DNA of 64,000 bases from NCBI RefSeq assembly GCF_016827595.1, contig NZ_JAECMS010000002.1, positions 886,182-950,181 of the forward strand, read 5' to 3'. Source of the DNA: Luteirhabdus pelagi (GTDB lineage Bacteria > Bacteroidota > Bacteroidia > Flavobacteriales > Flavobacteriaceae). Shown one piece after another: positions 25,206 to 34,969 of this stretch. The position numbers and the translations under genes are program-made. Under the pieces are notes generated by a model that was given only the letters and a program-made list of their open reading frames with translations, was not told where the DNA came from and searched no databases. The number at the start of each line of letters is the position of its first letter. Positions within the stretch are counted from its first letter, which is position 1.

Positions 25206-26564
25206 ATGAAAACGAAAGCAATTGCACTTCTAGCCTTCTTGGCCTTGGCCGTAGTCGGTAAAGGGTACTCGCAAATGGATGATTGTAGAGTTCAACACTC
25301 GCTATTTGTGGAGCCTGCAAAAACAAAGAATTATGAGGCAGCACTTCCTCAATATAAAAAGCTGATAAAAGACTGCCCTGCATTTCACGTAACGACATAT
25401 CAATATGCAGAAAAAATGTTTAAGCACTTTATCGATGAAGGTGACGAAAGTAAAGTGAATGATTTGATTCAGTCTTATAAACTACGTTTAAAGCACTTTC
25501 CTGGAAAAACAAAGGAGGGTGACGTAGTTGCTGATATTGCCAAATTAAAGTATGAGAATGGTATTGGTACAAAGCAAGAACAATTCAAAGCTTTTGATGA
25601 GGCCTTCACTAATTATGAAGAAGATTTTACAAGTCCAAAAGCATTATATGCCTACTTCTCACTTGCAGTTGAAATGTACGAGGAAGGAAATAAGGATATT
25701 CAAGAAGTATTCGACCTTTACGATGCTGTAATTGCTAAGATTGAGAAGGAAGAAAACAACCTAGCCTCCAAGCTTACCCAATATATGGACAAGCAAGATG
25801 CTGGCGCTAATCTTTCAAGCAAGGAAGAGCGTTATATGAAGGCGTACGAAAATAACTTGAAGGCCTATGGCCAGGTAAAGGGAAGTGTGAACGGTAAGTT
25901 GGGTATTCTAGCTGATTGCCCAAACCTTATTCCACTATACGAAAAGGATTTTGAAAACAAGAAAGATGACGTTAACTGGTTGAAGCGTGCAGCAGGGCGT
26001 CTAAGCGCGAAGGATTGTGAGACACCACTGTTCTTTAAATTGGTACAACAGCTTCATACATTGGAGCCATCTGCAAAGTCAGCATACTATTTAGGTAAAT
26101 TGGCGGAGCGCGATGGTAAATCCAGCAAGGCTATGGAATATTTTAACCAAGCGGCTGAGTTGGAAACCAACCCTCGCGATAAGGCAAAAGTATATTATAG
26201 CCTAGCTGAAAACTTCCGTAGTAAAGGTAGCTTTAGTCAAGCGCGTTCGTTCTACAACAAAGTATTGGAGATAGAACCTTCGAACGGTCGTGTATATCTG
26301 AAACTTGCAGCTATGTACGCATCAAGTGCAAACAGTTGTGGTAGCACTCCTTTTGAAAAGCGTGCGATTAACTGGAAAGCTGCCGAGATGGCCGATAAGG
26401 CGGCCCGTGTAGATGCTTCGGTTGCCTCTAGCGCAAAAGCTGCAGCAAGTAGCTATAGAGCGCGTGCACCTCAGAAAAGTGATATCTTTAGTGAGGGTAT
26501 GGCCGGTAAAACCATTACCTTCAACTGTTGGGTAGGAGGCAGTGTACGGGTTCCGAACCTATAA
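25206..26564 (+). CDS. Secreted tetratricopeptide-repeat protein
   Basis: 452 aa with a signal peptide (cut near residue 22, KGYSQ) and TPR units, clearest at residues ~295-375 (SAKSAYYLGKLAERDGKSS, then AKVYYSLAENFRSKGSFSQA and GRVYLKLAAMYA). Several Cys are spread along the chain. TPR proteins act as scaffolds for envelope complexes. It lies 20 bp after the outer-membrane protein gene and 2 bp before lptC, a conserved order in Flavobacteriaceae; no specific function can be given. Confidence 0.85.
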   Translation: MKTKAIALLAFLALAVVGKGYSQMDDCRVQHSLFVEPAKTKNYEAALPQYKKLIKDCPAFHVTTYQYAEKMFKHFIDEGDESKVNDLIQSYKLRLKHFPGKTKEGDVVADIAKLKYENGIGTKQEQFKAFDEAFTNYEEDFTSPKALYAYFSLAVEMYEEGNKDIQEVFDLYDAVIAKIEKEENNLASKLTQYMDKQDAGANLSSKEERYMKAYENNLKAYGQVKGSVNGKLGILADCPNLIPLYEKDFENKKDDVNWLKRAAGRLSAKDCETPLFFKLVQQLHTLEPSAKSAYYLGKLAERDGKSSKAMEYFNQAAELETNPRDKAKVYYSLAENFRSKGSFSQARSFYNKVLEIEPSNGRVYLKLAAMYASSANSCGSTPFEKRAINWKAAEMADKAARVDASVASSAKAAASSYRARAPQKSDIFSEGMAGKTITFNCWVGGSVRVPNL

Positions 26565-26566
26565 GC

Positions 26567-27142
26567 ATGATCTTATATAAACATTTTAAAAGCGTAATGG
26601 TCCTTTTAGGGGCCGTTGCGCTTTTTTCATGTGAAGGCAACTATAAAAATGTTAAGCAATTGACGCAAAAAGACTATCAGCCGATTGCTATTTGGTCTGA
26701 CGTAAATTTGAAATATACAGATTCGGGGAAGGTTGTAACAAACCTCATTTCGCCAGTGGTTCGCGACTATTCTAACCGCGGGTTTCCATATCAGGAATTT
26801 CCCGATGGCGTTGAGGTTCGTTTTTGGAACGACAAAGGTGAAAAAAGTACCGTTACTTCAGATTATGCCATTCGTTACGATGACACCGATTTGGTAGACC
26901 TTCGAAATAACGTCCGTGTTATTACTGCTGATAGTGTGGAACTGAACGCCGATCAATTGTACTGGGATCAAAAAAATAAATGGGTGTTTACCGATCAGCC
27001 GTATCGTATAAAATTTAAGGATGGATCCTTTAATGAAGGAGCGGTAGGGTTTGATTCCAACCAAGATTTTACTACCTTTTTATCGCGAAGAAATGAAGGA
27101 GTACAAATTGTAGATACCGAAAATAACGACAATGGGAAATAA
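26567..27142 (+). CDS. lptC: LPS export ABC transporter periplasmic protein LptC
   Basis: 191 aa from the ATG at 26567; the frame opens earlier inside the TPR gene but this start gives a lipoprotein signal ending in LFSC. The rest matches the LptC beta-jellyroll: DVNLKYTDSGKVVTNLISP, then FPDGVEVRFWNDKGE and the ending PYRIKFKDGSFNEGAVGFDSN region. LptC links the inner-membrane LptBFG extractor to the LptA bridge for lipopolysaccharide export. lptC next to coaX is a typical Bacteroidota arrangement. The 3' end overlaps the next gene by 11 bp. Confidence 0.9.
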   Translation: MILYKHFKSVMVLLGAVALFSCEGNYKNVKQLTQKDYQPIAIWSDVNLKYTDSGKVVTNLISPVVRDYSNRGFPYQEFPDGVEVRFWNDKGEKSTVTSDYAIRYDDTDLVDLRNNVRVITADSVELNADQLYWDQKNKWVFTDQPYRIKFKDGSFNEGAVGFDSNQDFTTFLSRRNEGVQIVDTENNDNGK

Positions 27143-27329
27143 GATATACCGACTTTTTGAATATGTTTACGTGGCAATGGCATTGTTCTCCATCTATTTG
27201 GTTTGGAGCAATTGGGAAACCAATCGAAGCCGCGCCTATATCTTTGCATTTTTCGCGGTAGTCGCTATCTTTATGTTTTTCTTTAAAAGACATTTCAGAA
27301 AAAAGATAGAAAACCGTTCCGATAAATAA
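27132..27329 (+). CDS. Small two-helix membrane protein, function unknown
   Basis: 65 aa with two hydrophobic segments (about 9-25 and 36-52) separated by a short charged turn, and a very basic tail (FKRHFRKKIENRSDK). It overlaps lptC by 11 bp and is always-on-strand with it, so likely co-translated. Topology suggests an inner-membrane hairpin with both ends in the cytoplasm. No named family recognised. Confidence 0.75.
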   Translation: MGNKIYRLFEYVYVAMALFSIYLVWSNWETNRSRAYIFAFFAVVAIFMFFFKRHFRKKIENRSDK

Positions 27330-27353
27330 TATGGGAACTTCTTAACCTGGCCT

Positions 27354-28607
27354 TTGGACTACAGTATTTTAATTATCGTACTGATGCTAATCCTTTCCGC
27401 GTTCTTCTCGGGGATGGAAATAGCCTATGTTTCTTCCAATAAAATCCATATAGAGATTGAAAAGAAGCAAAATGACTTCTTGGCAAGAGTGCTTCAAAAG
27501 ATAACTAGACGGCCTTCAAAGTTCATCGCTACCATGTTGGTGGGTAATAATATCGCTTTGGTGGTGTACGGTTTGTATATGGGTGATTTGCTTATGAAGT
27601 GGATCCCTCTCGAGGGCTTTTCCGGATTATTGATGCAAACGCTTATTTCAACTATCGTAATTTTGCTTACTGCCGAATTTCTTCCTAAAGTGTTTTTTCA
27701 GATTTATGCGAATAAATTGGTGAAGGTGTTTGCGGTGCCGGCCTATTTCTTTTATGTCATTTTCTCCTTTATTTCTGAATTTGTCATTTGGATCTCCGAT
27801 ATGGTGCTGAAACTGTTCTTCAAATCTGAAGGCGATACCGTTCAACTTAGTTTCAGCAAAATGGAACTAGGCAATTACATCAGCGAACAGATGGAAACGG
27901 TTGAAGTAGAGGATCAAATCGATAGCGAAATTCAAATTTTTCAAAATGCGCTGGACTTTTCTGAAGTGAAATCCAGAGAAGTCATGATTCCCCGTACAGA
28001 AGTCGTGGCAGTCGATATTAAAACAACTCCAAAAGAAGTAGTGTCGTTGTTCGTCGAAACGGGACTTTCGAAAATTTTGGTGTATAAGGAAAACATCGAC
28101 GACATTCTAGGGTATATCCATTCCTTTGAACTGTTCAAAAAACCTGCTACCATCCGAAAAGTGCTGATGCCGGTCATCTTTGTACCCGAAACCATGTTGG
28201 CCAAAGATGTGCTGAATATCCTAACACGAAAACACAAGAGTGTGGCCGTGGTAATCGATGAGTACGGAGGGACCAGTGGAATTATGACCGTTGAGGATAT
28301 CATCGAAGAACTTTTTGGTGAAATTGAAGATGAACACGATAGTGTTGCATTGGTGGAAGAAACCCTTGGCGACGATCGCTACCGCTTTTCTGCTCGCCAT
28401 GAGGTCGATTACCTTAATGAAGCCTATAAGCTTGAACTCCCCGAACACGAAAATTATGAAACCTTAGGGGGTTTAATCGTCCATGAAACCGAAGGGATTC
28501 CTGAAATAGGCGAAACAGTTCGTGTGGAAGGGTTTCAGTTTACCATCATAGAAGCGACGAGCACTAAGATCGATTTGGTGGAAGTAACCCTCATCGATGA
28601 GGAGTAA
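27354..28607 (+). CDS. Hemolysin-family CBS/CorC transporter-like protein (CNNM/DUF21)
   Basis: 417 aa: DUF21 membrane domain with four hydrophobic segments (1-170), a pair of CBS domains (about 195-320; REVMIPRTEVVAVD and ILGYIHSFELF, then VVIDEYGGTSGIMTVEDIIEELFGEIEDE) and a CorC_HlyC domain at the C-terminus (ETLGGLIVHETEGIPEIGE). The family handles Mg2+ or related cations; GldE of gliding bacteria is a relative. No ATG is available near the start; the likely initiator is TTG at 27354, after a five-codon ATG mini-frame at 27331. Confidence 0.9.
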   Translation: MDYSILIIVLMLILSAFFSGMEIAYVSSNKIHIEIEKKQNDFLARVLQKITRRPSKFIATMLVGNNIALVVYGLYMGDLLMKWIPLEGFSGLLMQTLISTIVILLTAEFLPKVFFQIYANKLVKVFAVPAYFFYVIFSFISEFVIWISDMVLKLFFKSEGDTVQLSFSKMELGNYISEQMETVEVEDQIDSEIQIFQNALDFSEVKSREVMIPRTEVVAVDIKTTPKEVVSLFVETGLSKILVYKENIDDILGYIHSFELFKKPATIRKVLMPVIFVPETMLAKDVLNILTRKHKSVAVVIDEYGGTSGIMTVEDIIEELFGEIEDEHDSVALVEETLGDDRYRFSARHEVDYLNEAYKLELPEHENYETLGGLIVHETEGIPEIGETVRVEGFQFTIIEATSTKIDLVEVTLIDEE

Positions 28608-28742
28608 CCAAATGTAATTTCTGATTCCTTCTTTGTATCGCTAGGGTTTTCTATTTTTTTCTCTAGTACAATTTTTTAGGCAAACTTTTTCATAAATAAA
28701 GGTAAAATGGTATTTTCGCCCCTCTATAAATTTGATTGACAG

Positions 28743-30860
28743 ATGGCAGTATTAAACAGTATTCGAAAACGAGGATTTTTCCTTATCCTAATAATTGCCT
28801 TGGCGCTTTTTGCCTTCATTCTGAGCGATATACTTACGCGCAGTGGGGGTTCTAATAAAGACCAAGATACGGTGGCTACCATAAATGGTACCGATATAAA
28901 CCGTGTAGAGTTTATGCGACAGGTAGAAAATGCCGAGCGATCGCTAGGACCCAATGCACAAAGATCGCAAGCCATCAATATGGTTTGGGAGCGCGAATTG
29001 CGAAAAACGTTGTTGGAAGATCAGTTCGAGGAACTGGGTATTTCCGTAAGCAAAGAACAGGTAAATGAAGCGCTTCGTACGCGTTTGGCGAACGATCCCT
29101 CGTTTCAGAATGAAACAGGACAGTTCGATATGGGCATGGTGCAGATGTATGTCAATAATATCCAGAACAACCCTCAGTTGAAAGATCAATGGGATGCCTT
29201 CATGCAAAATATTCGTTCTAGCATTCTTCAACAAACCTATGTGAACCTCGTAAAAGGCGGAATGGTTTCTACCATAGCAGACGGTGAACAACAATATAAA
29301 TTAGAAAACAATAAGGTAAGCTTTCAATATGTTCAAATACCATACACATCTATAGCAGATGAAGATGTAACGGTAAGTGAAAGCGAGATTAAGAATTATA
29401 TCGAAAAACATCCTGCTCAATTTGAAGTAGATGCTCAAGCGGATATTCAGTATGTATATTTCGGTGAAGAAGCTTCACAGGAAGATATAGAAGCATCTCG
29501 TGAAGATATGCGAGCATTGCTTAACGAACGAGTGGAGTACAACGAGGTTAGTCAGATTAACGATACCATTCCTGGGTTTCAAAAAGCGACTAACATCGAA
29601 GAGTTTATAAATGCAAATTCCGATAGACCTTATACCGACCGCTGGTATTTCAACAAAGACCTACCTGCGGCACTTGCCGATACAGTGCCTTCTATGAATG
29701 AAGGGGCTATTTATGGGCCGTATCAGGTAGATAATACCTTAAATCTTACCAAAGTGATTGCGGTAGAGCAGTTACCCGATTCTGTACAATCCCGCCACAT
29801 CCTAATCCGCTATCAAGGATTACAGACCGCTTCATCTGATGTTACTAGAACGAAGGAAGAAGCGGAGCAATTGGCCGATAGTTTGGCAACTGTATTGAAA
29901 CGCGATGAGAGCAAGTTTGAAGCCTTGGCAACAGAATTCTCTCAAGATCCTGGAAGTGCAGCTAAAGGAGGTGATTTAGGCTACGTTGGGCCAGGCCGAA
30001 TGGTGCCAGCCTTTAACGATTTTATTTTCGACAATGCTTCAGGTACCATCGATGTAGTAGAAACACAATTTGGATATCACGTAGCACAAGTTCAGGAAAA
30101 GAAAAACACGCAACGTGCCGTTAAGTTAGCGACCGTAACTAAGGAGATTGAACCTTCCGAAACGACCATTAATGATGTATTCTCAAAAGCTACAAACTTT
30201 GAGGTAGCGGTAAAGGATAAAGAATTCGAAACTGCTGCAGAAGAGCAAGGTGTGGTGGTACGTCCCGTCAACAAAATGGGAGAACTGGATGCCAATATTC
30301 CAGGGGTTGGAAATAACCGTCCTATCGTAAACTGGGCCTTTAATGAGGAGAGTGAAGTTGGCGATGTAAAACGATTCAATGTTACGGGTGGTTATGTTAT
30401 CGCACAGCTTACCAGAAGAAGTGAAAAAGGCTTAATGAGTGTAACGGAAGCATCAGCAACGGTTACCCCTATTCTTCGAAATAAGAAGAAAGCTGAACAA
30501 ATCCGAAACTCTGTTTCCGGAAGTACACTACAGGAAATAGCTAGCAGTCAAGGAGTGCAGGTACAATCCGCTACCGCCGTAACCATGGCAAGCCCAACTA
30601 TCCCTGGCGCAGGTCGTGAACCAAAAGTGGTGGGTGCTGCCTTTGGAACTGCCGATGGACAAACTTCAGGATTTATTAATGGAAACAAAGGTGTTTATAA
30701 AGTGAAGGTGCTATCGAAAGAAATGGCGCCTGAAATGGACAACTATACGTCTTATGTAAATCAATTGAACCAAAAGGTAAGTCCGAGCTTGAATTCAAAA
30801 ATCATCGAAGCGTTGAAAGCAAACGCCGATATTGAAGATAACAGAGCGAATTTCTATTAG
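28743..30860 (+). CDS. PpiD/SurA-like membrane-anchored peptidyl-prolyl isomerase
   Basis: 705 aa. One N-terminal membrane anchor (about residues 11-32) is followed by a SurA_N-like helical chaperone region (40-200), a parvulin domain at ~349-450 (SRHILIRYQG, AKGGDLGYVGPGRMVPAF, FGYHVAQVQ) and a second degenerate parvulin-like half. It folds outer-membrane and secreted proteins in the periplasm. Last gene of the coaX run, with an intrinsic terminator after it. Confidence 0.93.
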   Translation: MAVLNSIRKRGFFLILIIALALFAFILSDILTRSGGSNKDQDTVATINGTDINRVEFMRQVENAERSLGPNAQRSQAINMVWERELRKTLLEDQFEELGISVSKEQVNEALRTRLANDPSFQNETGQFDMGMVQMYVNNIQNNPQLKDQWDAFMQNIRSSILQQTYVNLVKGGMVSTIADGEQQYKLENNKVSFQYVQIPYTSIADEDVTVSESEIKNYIEKHPAQFEVDAQADIQYVYFGEEASQEDIEASREDMRALLNERVEYNEVSQINDTIPGFQKATNIEEFINANSDRPYTDRWYFNKDLPAALADTVPSMNEGAIYGPYQVDNTLNLTKVIAVEQLPDSVQSRHILIRYQGLQTASSDVTRTKEEAEQLADSLATVLKRDESKFEALATEFSQDPGSAAKGGDLGYVGPGRMVPAFNDFIFDNASGTIDVVETQFGYHVAQVQEKKNTQRAVKLATVTKEIEPSETTINDVFSKATNFEVAVKDKEFETAAEEQGVVVRPVNKMGELDANIPGVGNNRPIVNWAFNEESEVGDVKRFNVTGGYVIAQLTRRSEKGLMSVTEASATVTPILRNKKKAEQIRNSVSGSTLQEIASSQGVQVQSATAVTMASPTIPGAGREPKVVGAAFGTADGQTSGFINGNKGVYKVKVLSKEMAPEMDNYTSYVNQLNQKVSPSLNSKIIEALKANADIEDNRANFY

Positions 30861-30883
30861 AAATCTGAGCATACGTTTTATAG

Positions 30884-30912
30884 AAATCCCGCTTCAACAG
30901 CGGGATTTTTTT
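30884..30912 (+). terminator. Intrinsic terminator after the ppiD-like gene
   Basis: Stem AAATCCCGCT/AGCGGGATTT with loop TCAAC followed by seven T. Confidence 0.92.
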
Positions 30913-30977
30913 ATTGTAGGTCTACTTCAAAATACTGCTTTTGAGTATCTTGTATCATATTCCTCACAAGAAATCGT

Positions 30978-33900
30978 ATGAGAGCCGTATTCTTCCTAGT
31001 AAGTCTCCTGTTTTTCTTTGGTCAGACGATGAGTGGCCAAGAAACGGTGCGAATCGATTTCAAGCAAGTGCCTGCTATTTCCAATAAATGGATTTCCGCG
31101 ATTGCACAAGACCAGCAGGGTTTTATTTGGATTGGCACACAGGACGGCTTAAATCGTTATGACGGTTATAGAATAGAACGCTTTAGAAGTGTACCTGGCG
31201 ATGCCAACGCTATTCCAGCGAATTGGGTACGATCACTTGCAGTAGATTCAATCAGGCGAAATCTTTGGGTCGGTACCTTCGGAGGAGGAGCTTCTGTAAT
31301 GCGATTGGACACTCTTGCCTATAAACATTTGATAAATTCCAAGCAATCAGATGTATCGGAACCGCTTATCTATGGCCTCGGTTTTTTTCGCGGAACCACT
31401 ATTCTTCGAACCGACACCAATATTTACGCGATTGATACTGATACCTATGATTCCAAACTTTTGGTCGAAAATACGCGTTTACCCTTTGTTACCGACGGAA
31501 ATACGCTATATGCCATAAAGGGAGAAACACTTTTGAAGTGGAAGGACATCTCTTCAGATACACCTGAAACGAACCGTCTATCGCGAACACCAGATTGGAT
31601 AGCTTCCATACCGGAAAAAGGGTTACTTATGGGATTTTCAGATACCCTTCATATTAGAAATGGTGGACAAAGAACTTTTCTGCCATTACCAAAACCGTTC
31701 GAATCGGTCAGTAATGTGAAATATCCATGGGTGTATGGTAAAAATGGAAGTACTATATACTCCATTAATATTGAAAACCATCAAGTCTTCTCAATAAATA
31801 CAAATCTTCCTGATGAAGACATCGCGATTCAAACAATGTATATCGATAGGGAGGGATTGTTATGGATTGGCACCAACAAAGGACTGTACGTTCAAAAAAA
31901 GTTTAATGCAGGCTTTAAAAATCATCAGATAGCAAAATTGCACGCCCGACGGTTGTTGGCACGTCACGACACCTTAGTGGTTGCTGGTAATAAAGGGTTG
32001 TTTGAAATAATCAAATCGGAGTATACCAGAATTGGACAGCAACGTTTTCTAAATGCTTTATTATTTGATGGAACTTCCTATTGGACTGGTGGGAATAATG
32101 GAAACATGTACCGCGATACAGGGGCTTCAGAAACCGAAAACCATAGGCTGCGCGCCAATTCAGGTAATATATATGGTATTGAATTGGACCGGAAGAATAG
32201 AATGTGGGTAGGTGCTTGGGATGCCGTGCACCTTTTGGATGAAAAAGGAGCTATTTTTCATAGTATCGCGTTGCCCTCCGAAGCGAGCGATTCAGAAGCT
32301 AAAATCATAAAGACCTTTTTGGATTCTAGGGATCGTCTATGGTTGATGACCCTAGCGCAGGGCGTGTATAAAATCGAAAACGTTTCCGATTTTGAACCAG
32401 GTAGCTTGCTTACTATTAAGAATTATCGATATGACTCCAATGAACCGATGGGACTCCCGTCAGACATCGTCATGTCTGGAACTGAAGATGCCGATGGGAC
32501 AATTTGGGCATGTACGGATAATGGCTTGGCCTACTTAGATCCTACTTCAGATGCGTTTCGATTACTTTCAATAGACGGTAGGCCCTTTCTTAAGAAAGTG
32601 ATGGCAGTTGAAGATGATCGTAGCGGTTACTTATGGATCTCTACCATAGACGATGGGCTATATCGATACCATAAACCCTCAGGCTATCTTCAGCACTATA
32701 CGACAAACGACGGTCTTATTTCCAATGCCTTCCTTTTCGGTTCATCCTGTTTTATACCAGCCAAGAATACGATTGCTTTTGGTACCGATGAAGGAATACA
32801 GGAAGTTTTGCTCGATGAATTGTCGCGATCGGAACCTCTTGAGCCAGTCATGATTACCAGTTTTTCTGTTGTAGGAGACAATCCAACCGCTACCTTCCAG
32901 CCAATTAGTAGTCCATATTTGGAAACTGTTTCCTTAACCCATAAACAAAACGATTTTAATGTTAGCTTTTCAGGATTACAATTCGGTGAAGCAAATAAGC
33001 TGCTGTACCATTATCGCCTAGACGACGAGCCATGGCGAACTACCGATGTTCAAACCGCATACTTCACCAATGTGCCTTATGGAGCCCATAACTTAGAGGT
33101 AACGAGCTCGTATACCGGTCAGATAGATTCGGGAGCGTTCATAACACAACTTCCTATTTATATCAAACCCCCATGGTACCAAACAGTCTGGGCGTATGTG
33201 TTATATGCAGTCCTATTCCTTTCTATTCTTAGTTTTATTTATATCCTACTGCTACGACAGCGATTGGCAAAGGCAGAAGCGCAAAAGATTCAAGCTATAG
33301 ATCATGTAAAATCAAAAATGTATGCGGATATTTCGCATGAATTCCGCACACCGCTTACCGTAATCGAAGGAGTAACCCAATCGCTATTGCGCGGACAAAC
33401 ATCTTCCGAAGCACAAAAACCTCTTCAAACCATTAAAAGAAACAGTCGCGGACTCCTTCATCTGGTAAACCAAATGCTTGACCTTACGTCGCTGGACAAT
33501 CAACAAATGGAGGTACGGTATATCAATGCAGATATCTTGGCCTTCATCAAAAAATACGTCAATGGCTTCCGAACCTTTTCTGAAGCAAGAGATCAAACGC
33601 TTACTATCACTTCAGATATTGAAGAATTGTATATGGATTTTGACGTCGATAAGCTACAGAAAATCATTAACAACTTACTTTCCAATGCCATCAAGTTCAC
33701 CCCTAAAAGTGGAAAAATAGAAGTATTCCTTTCCCAAGTAGAACAACACATCTTTCAAATGAAAATACAGGATTCAGGAAAGGGAATCGCCAAGGAAGAA
33801 CTACCTAAAATCTTTGATCGTTATTATAAGACGTTCGATTTGGAGAGCAATCTGGGAAGTGGTATTGGAATGGCATTGACCAAAGAGCTCGTTCAATTAC

Positions 33901-34832
33901 TGGGAGGTAGGATTACTGTTGAAAGTGAAGTAGATTCCGGCACTTGCTTTACGCTTCAACTACCGATACAACATTTAGCTGAAAAAGTGGAAGCGCCAAA
34001 TGTAAGTGAGCCATTTGTAGAAGCGTATGAGAAGGGTGCAAGTGAAAAAGAAAATCTTTCAGAAGATGAAAGCGATAAGCCCACGCTGCTTATCGTAGAA
34101 GACCATTCCGATATTCGGGAATACCTAGGGAATTTGTTTCAACATGAGTATCGTATACTGAAAGCCTCGAATGGGCAGGAAGGATTGACGAAAGTGGGGC
34201 ATGCGCAAGTCGATTTAATTATTAGCGATATCCGAATGCCGGTAATGGACGGTTTCGAGTTCTGTAAAGCCATTAAGGCACAGATGGAAACCTCTCATAT
34301 TCCTTTTGTGATGGTAACGGCCAAAACAGCGACCAAATCACGCTTGCAAGGCTATGAATTAGGAATTGATGCCTATATCGAAAAACCCTTCAATGAAGCA
34401 GAATTGCAACTGATTCTTCAAAATTTATGGGAGAAAAAGCAACAACAAATAGCATATTACAGCAATCTGTTGGCGTTGAAAGATGTTGGGGAAGAAACAG
34501 GCGACTTCAACAGCCTGGACCTTCAATTTATAAAGGAAGTTCAGGAATTTGCCTTGGATCCGCAACAGAAATCGGGTGTTCAGCAACTGGTGAAACAATT
34601 GGCCATGAGCAGAACGCAGATTCATCGTAAGATTACGTCTCTTACCGATATGTCTATTACCCAATACATCAATCACGTTCGCATTGAAAAGGCCAAGCGA
34701 TTGCTTTCTTCTTCCCCTAAAACCATAAGTGAAATAGCCTACGAATGCTGTTTCGAAGATCCACATTATTTCTCTAAAGTCTTTAAAAAAGAAACTGGAG
34801 AAACCCCCACTTCTTTTCGCGAAACCCAATAA
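30978..34832 (+). CDS. Hybrid two-component system sensor/regulator (HTCS)
   Basis: 1284 aa, all two-component parts in one chain. Signal peptide 1-20; two seven-bladed Reg_prop propellers (repeats such as QGFIWIGTQDGLNRYDG near 48 and GLLWIGTNKGLYV near 295) and a Y_Y_Y domain up to ~730 form the periplasmic sensor; one membrane helix at ~737-758; HisKA with ISHEFRTPLT (phospho-His 787); HATPase about 885-1000 (NNLLSNAIKFTP, DSGKGI); receiver domain with D1084 in ISDIRMPVMDGF; AraC DNA-binding domain about 1200-1284. HTCS proteins usually sense a glycan and control the adjacent utilisation genes. Here the adjacent gene is a secreted DUF7452 protein, not a SusCD pair. Confidence 0.95.
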   Translation: MRAVFFLVSLLFFFGQTMSGQETVRIDFKQVPAISNKWISAIAQDQQGFIWIGTQDGLNRYDGYRIERFRSVPGDANAIPANWVRSLAVDSIRRNLWVGTFGGGASVMRLDTLAYKHLINSKQSDVSEPLIYGLGFFRGTTILRTDTNIYAIDTDTYDSKLLVENTRLPFVTDGNTLYAIKGETLLKWKDISSDTPETNRLSRTPDWIASIPEKGLLMGFSDTLHIRNGGQRTFLPLPKPFESVSNVKYPWVYGKNGSTIYSINIENHQVFSINTNLPDEDIAIQTMYIDREGLLWIGTNKGLYVQKKFNAGFKNHQIAKLHARRLLARHDTLVVAGNKGLFEIIKSEYTRIGQQRFLNALLFDGTSYWTGGNNGNMYRDTGASETENHRLRANSGNIYGIELDRKNRMWVGAWDAVHLLDEKGAIFHSIALPSEASDSEAKIIKTFLDSRDRLWLMTLAQGVYKIENVSDFEPGSLLTIKNYRYDSNEPMGLPSDIVMSGTEDADGTIWACTDNGLAYLDPTSDAFRLLSIDGRPFLKKVMAVEDDRSGYLWISTIDDGLYRYHKPSGYLQHYTTNDGLISNAFLFGSSCFIPAKNTIAFGTDEGIQEVLLDELSRSEPLEPVMITSFSVVGDNPTATFQPISSPYLETVSLTHKQNDFNVSFSGLQFGEANKLLYHYRLDDEPWRTTDVQTAYFTNVPYGAHNLEVTSSYTGQIDSGAFITQLPIYIKPPWYQTVWAYVLYAVLFLSILSFIYILLLRQRLAKAEAQKIQAIDHVKSKMYADISHEFRTPLTVIEGVTQSLLRGQTSSEAQKPLQTIKRNSRGLLHLVNQMLDLTSLDNQQMEVRYINADILAFIKKYVNGFRTFSEARDQTLTITSDIEELYMDFDVDKLQKIINNLLSNAIKFTPKSGKIEVFLSQVEQHIFQMKIQDSGKGIAKEELPKIFDRYYKTFDLESNLGSGIGMALTKELVQLLGGRITVESEVDSGTCFTLQLPIQHLAEKVEAPNVSEPFVEAYEKGASEKENLSEDESDKPTLLIVEDHSDIREYLGNLFQHEYRILKASNGQEGLTKVGHAQVDLIISDIRMPVMDGFEFCKAIKAQMETSHIPFVMVTAKTATKSRLQGYELGIDAYIEKPFNEAELQLILQNLWEKKQQQIAYYSNLLALKDVGEETGDFNSLDLQFIKEVQEFALDPQQKSGVQQLVKQLAMSRTQIHRKITSLTDMSITQYINHVRIEKAKRLLSSSPKTISEIAYECCFEDPHYFSKVFKKETGETPTSFRETQ

Positions 34833-34969
34833 ATACAGCATATTTAGACTATTGAAACATACTTCCACCGCTTTGGAACAATACCCCCTTTCCCACTAGC
34901 ATCCCTACGCTAGTTTAGCAGTACTGCTTTCGGGCAATTGCGAAATAATAACCTAAAAAAATTTTAATC

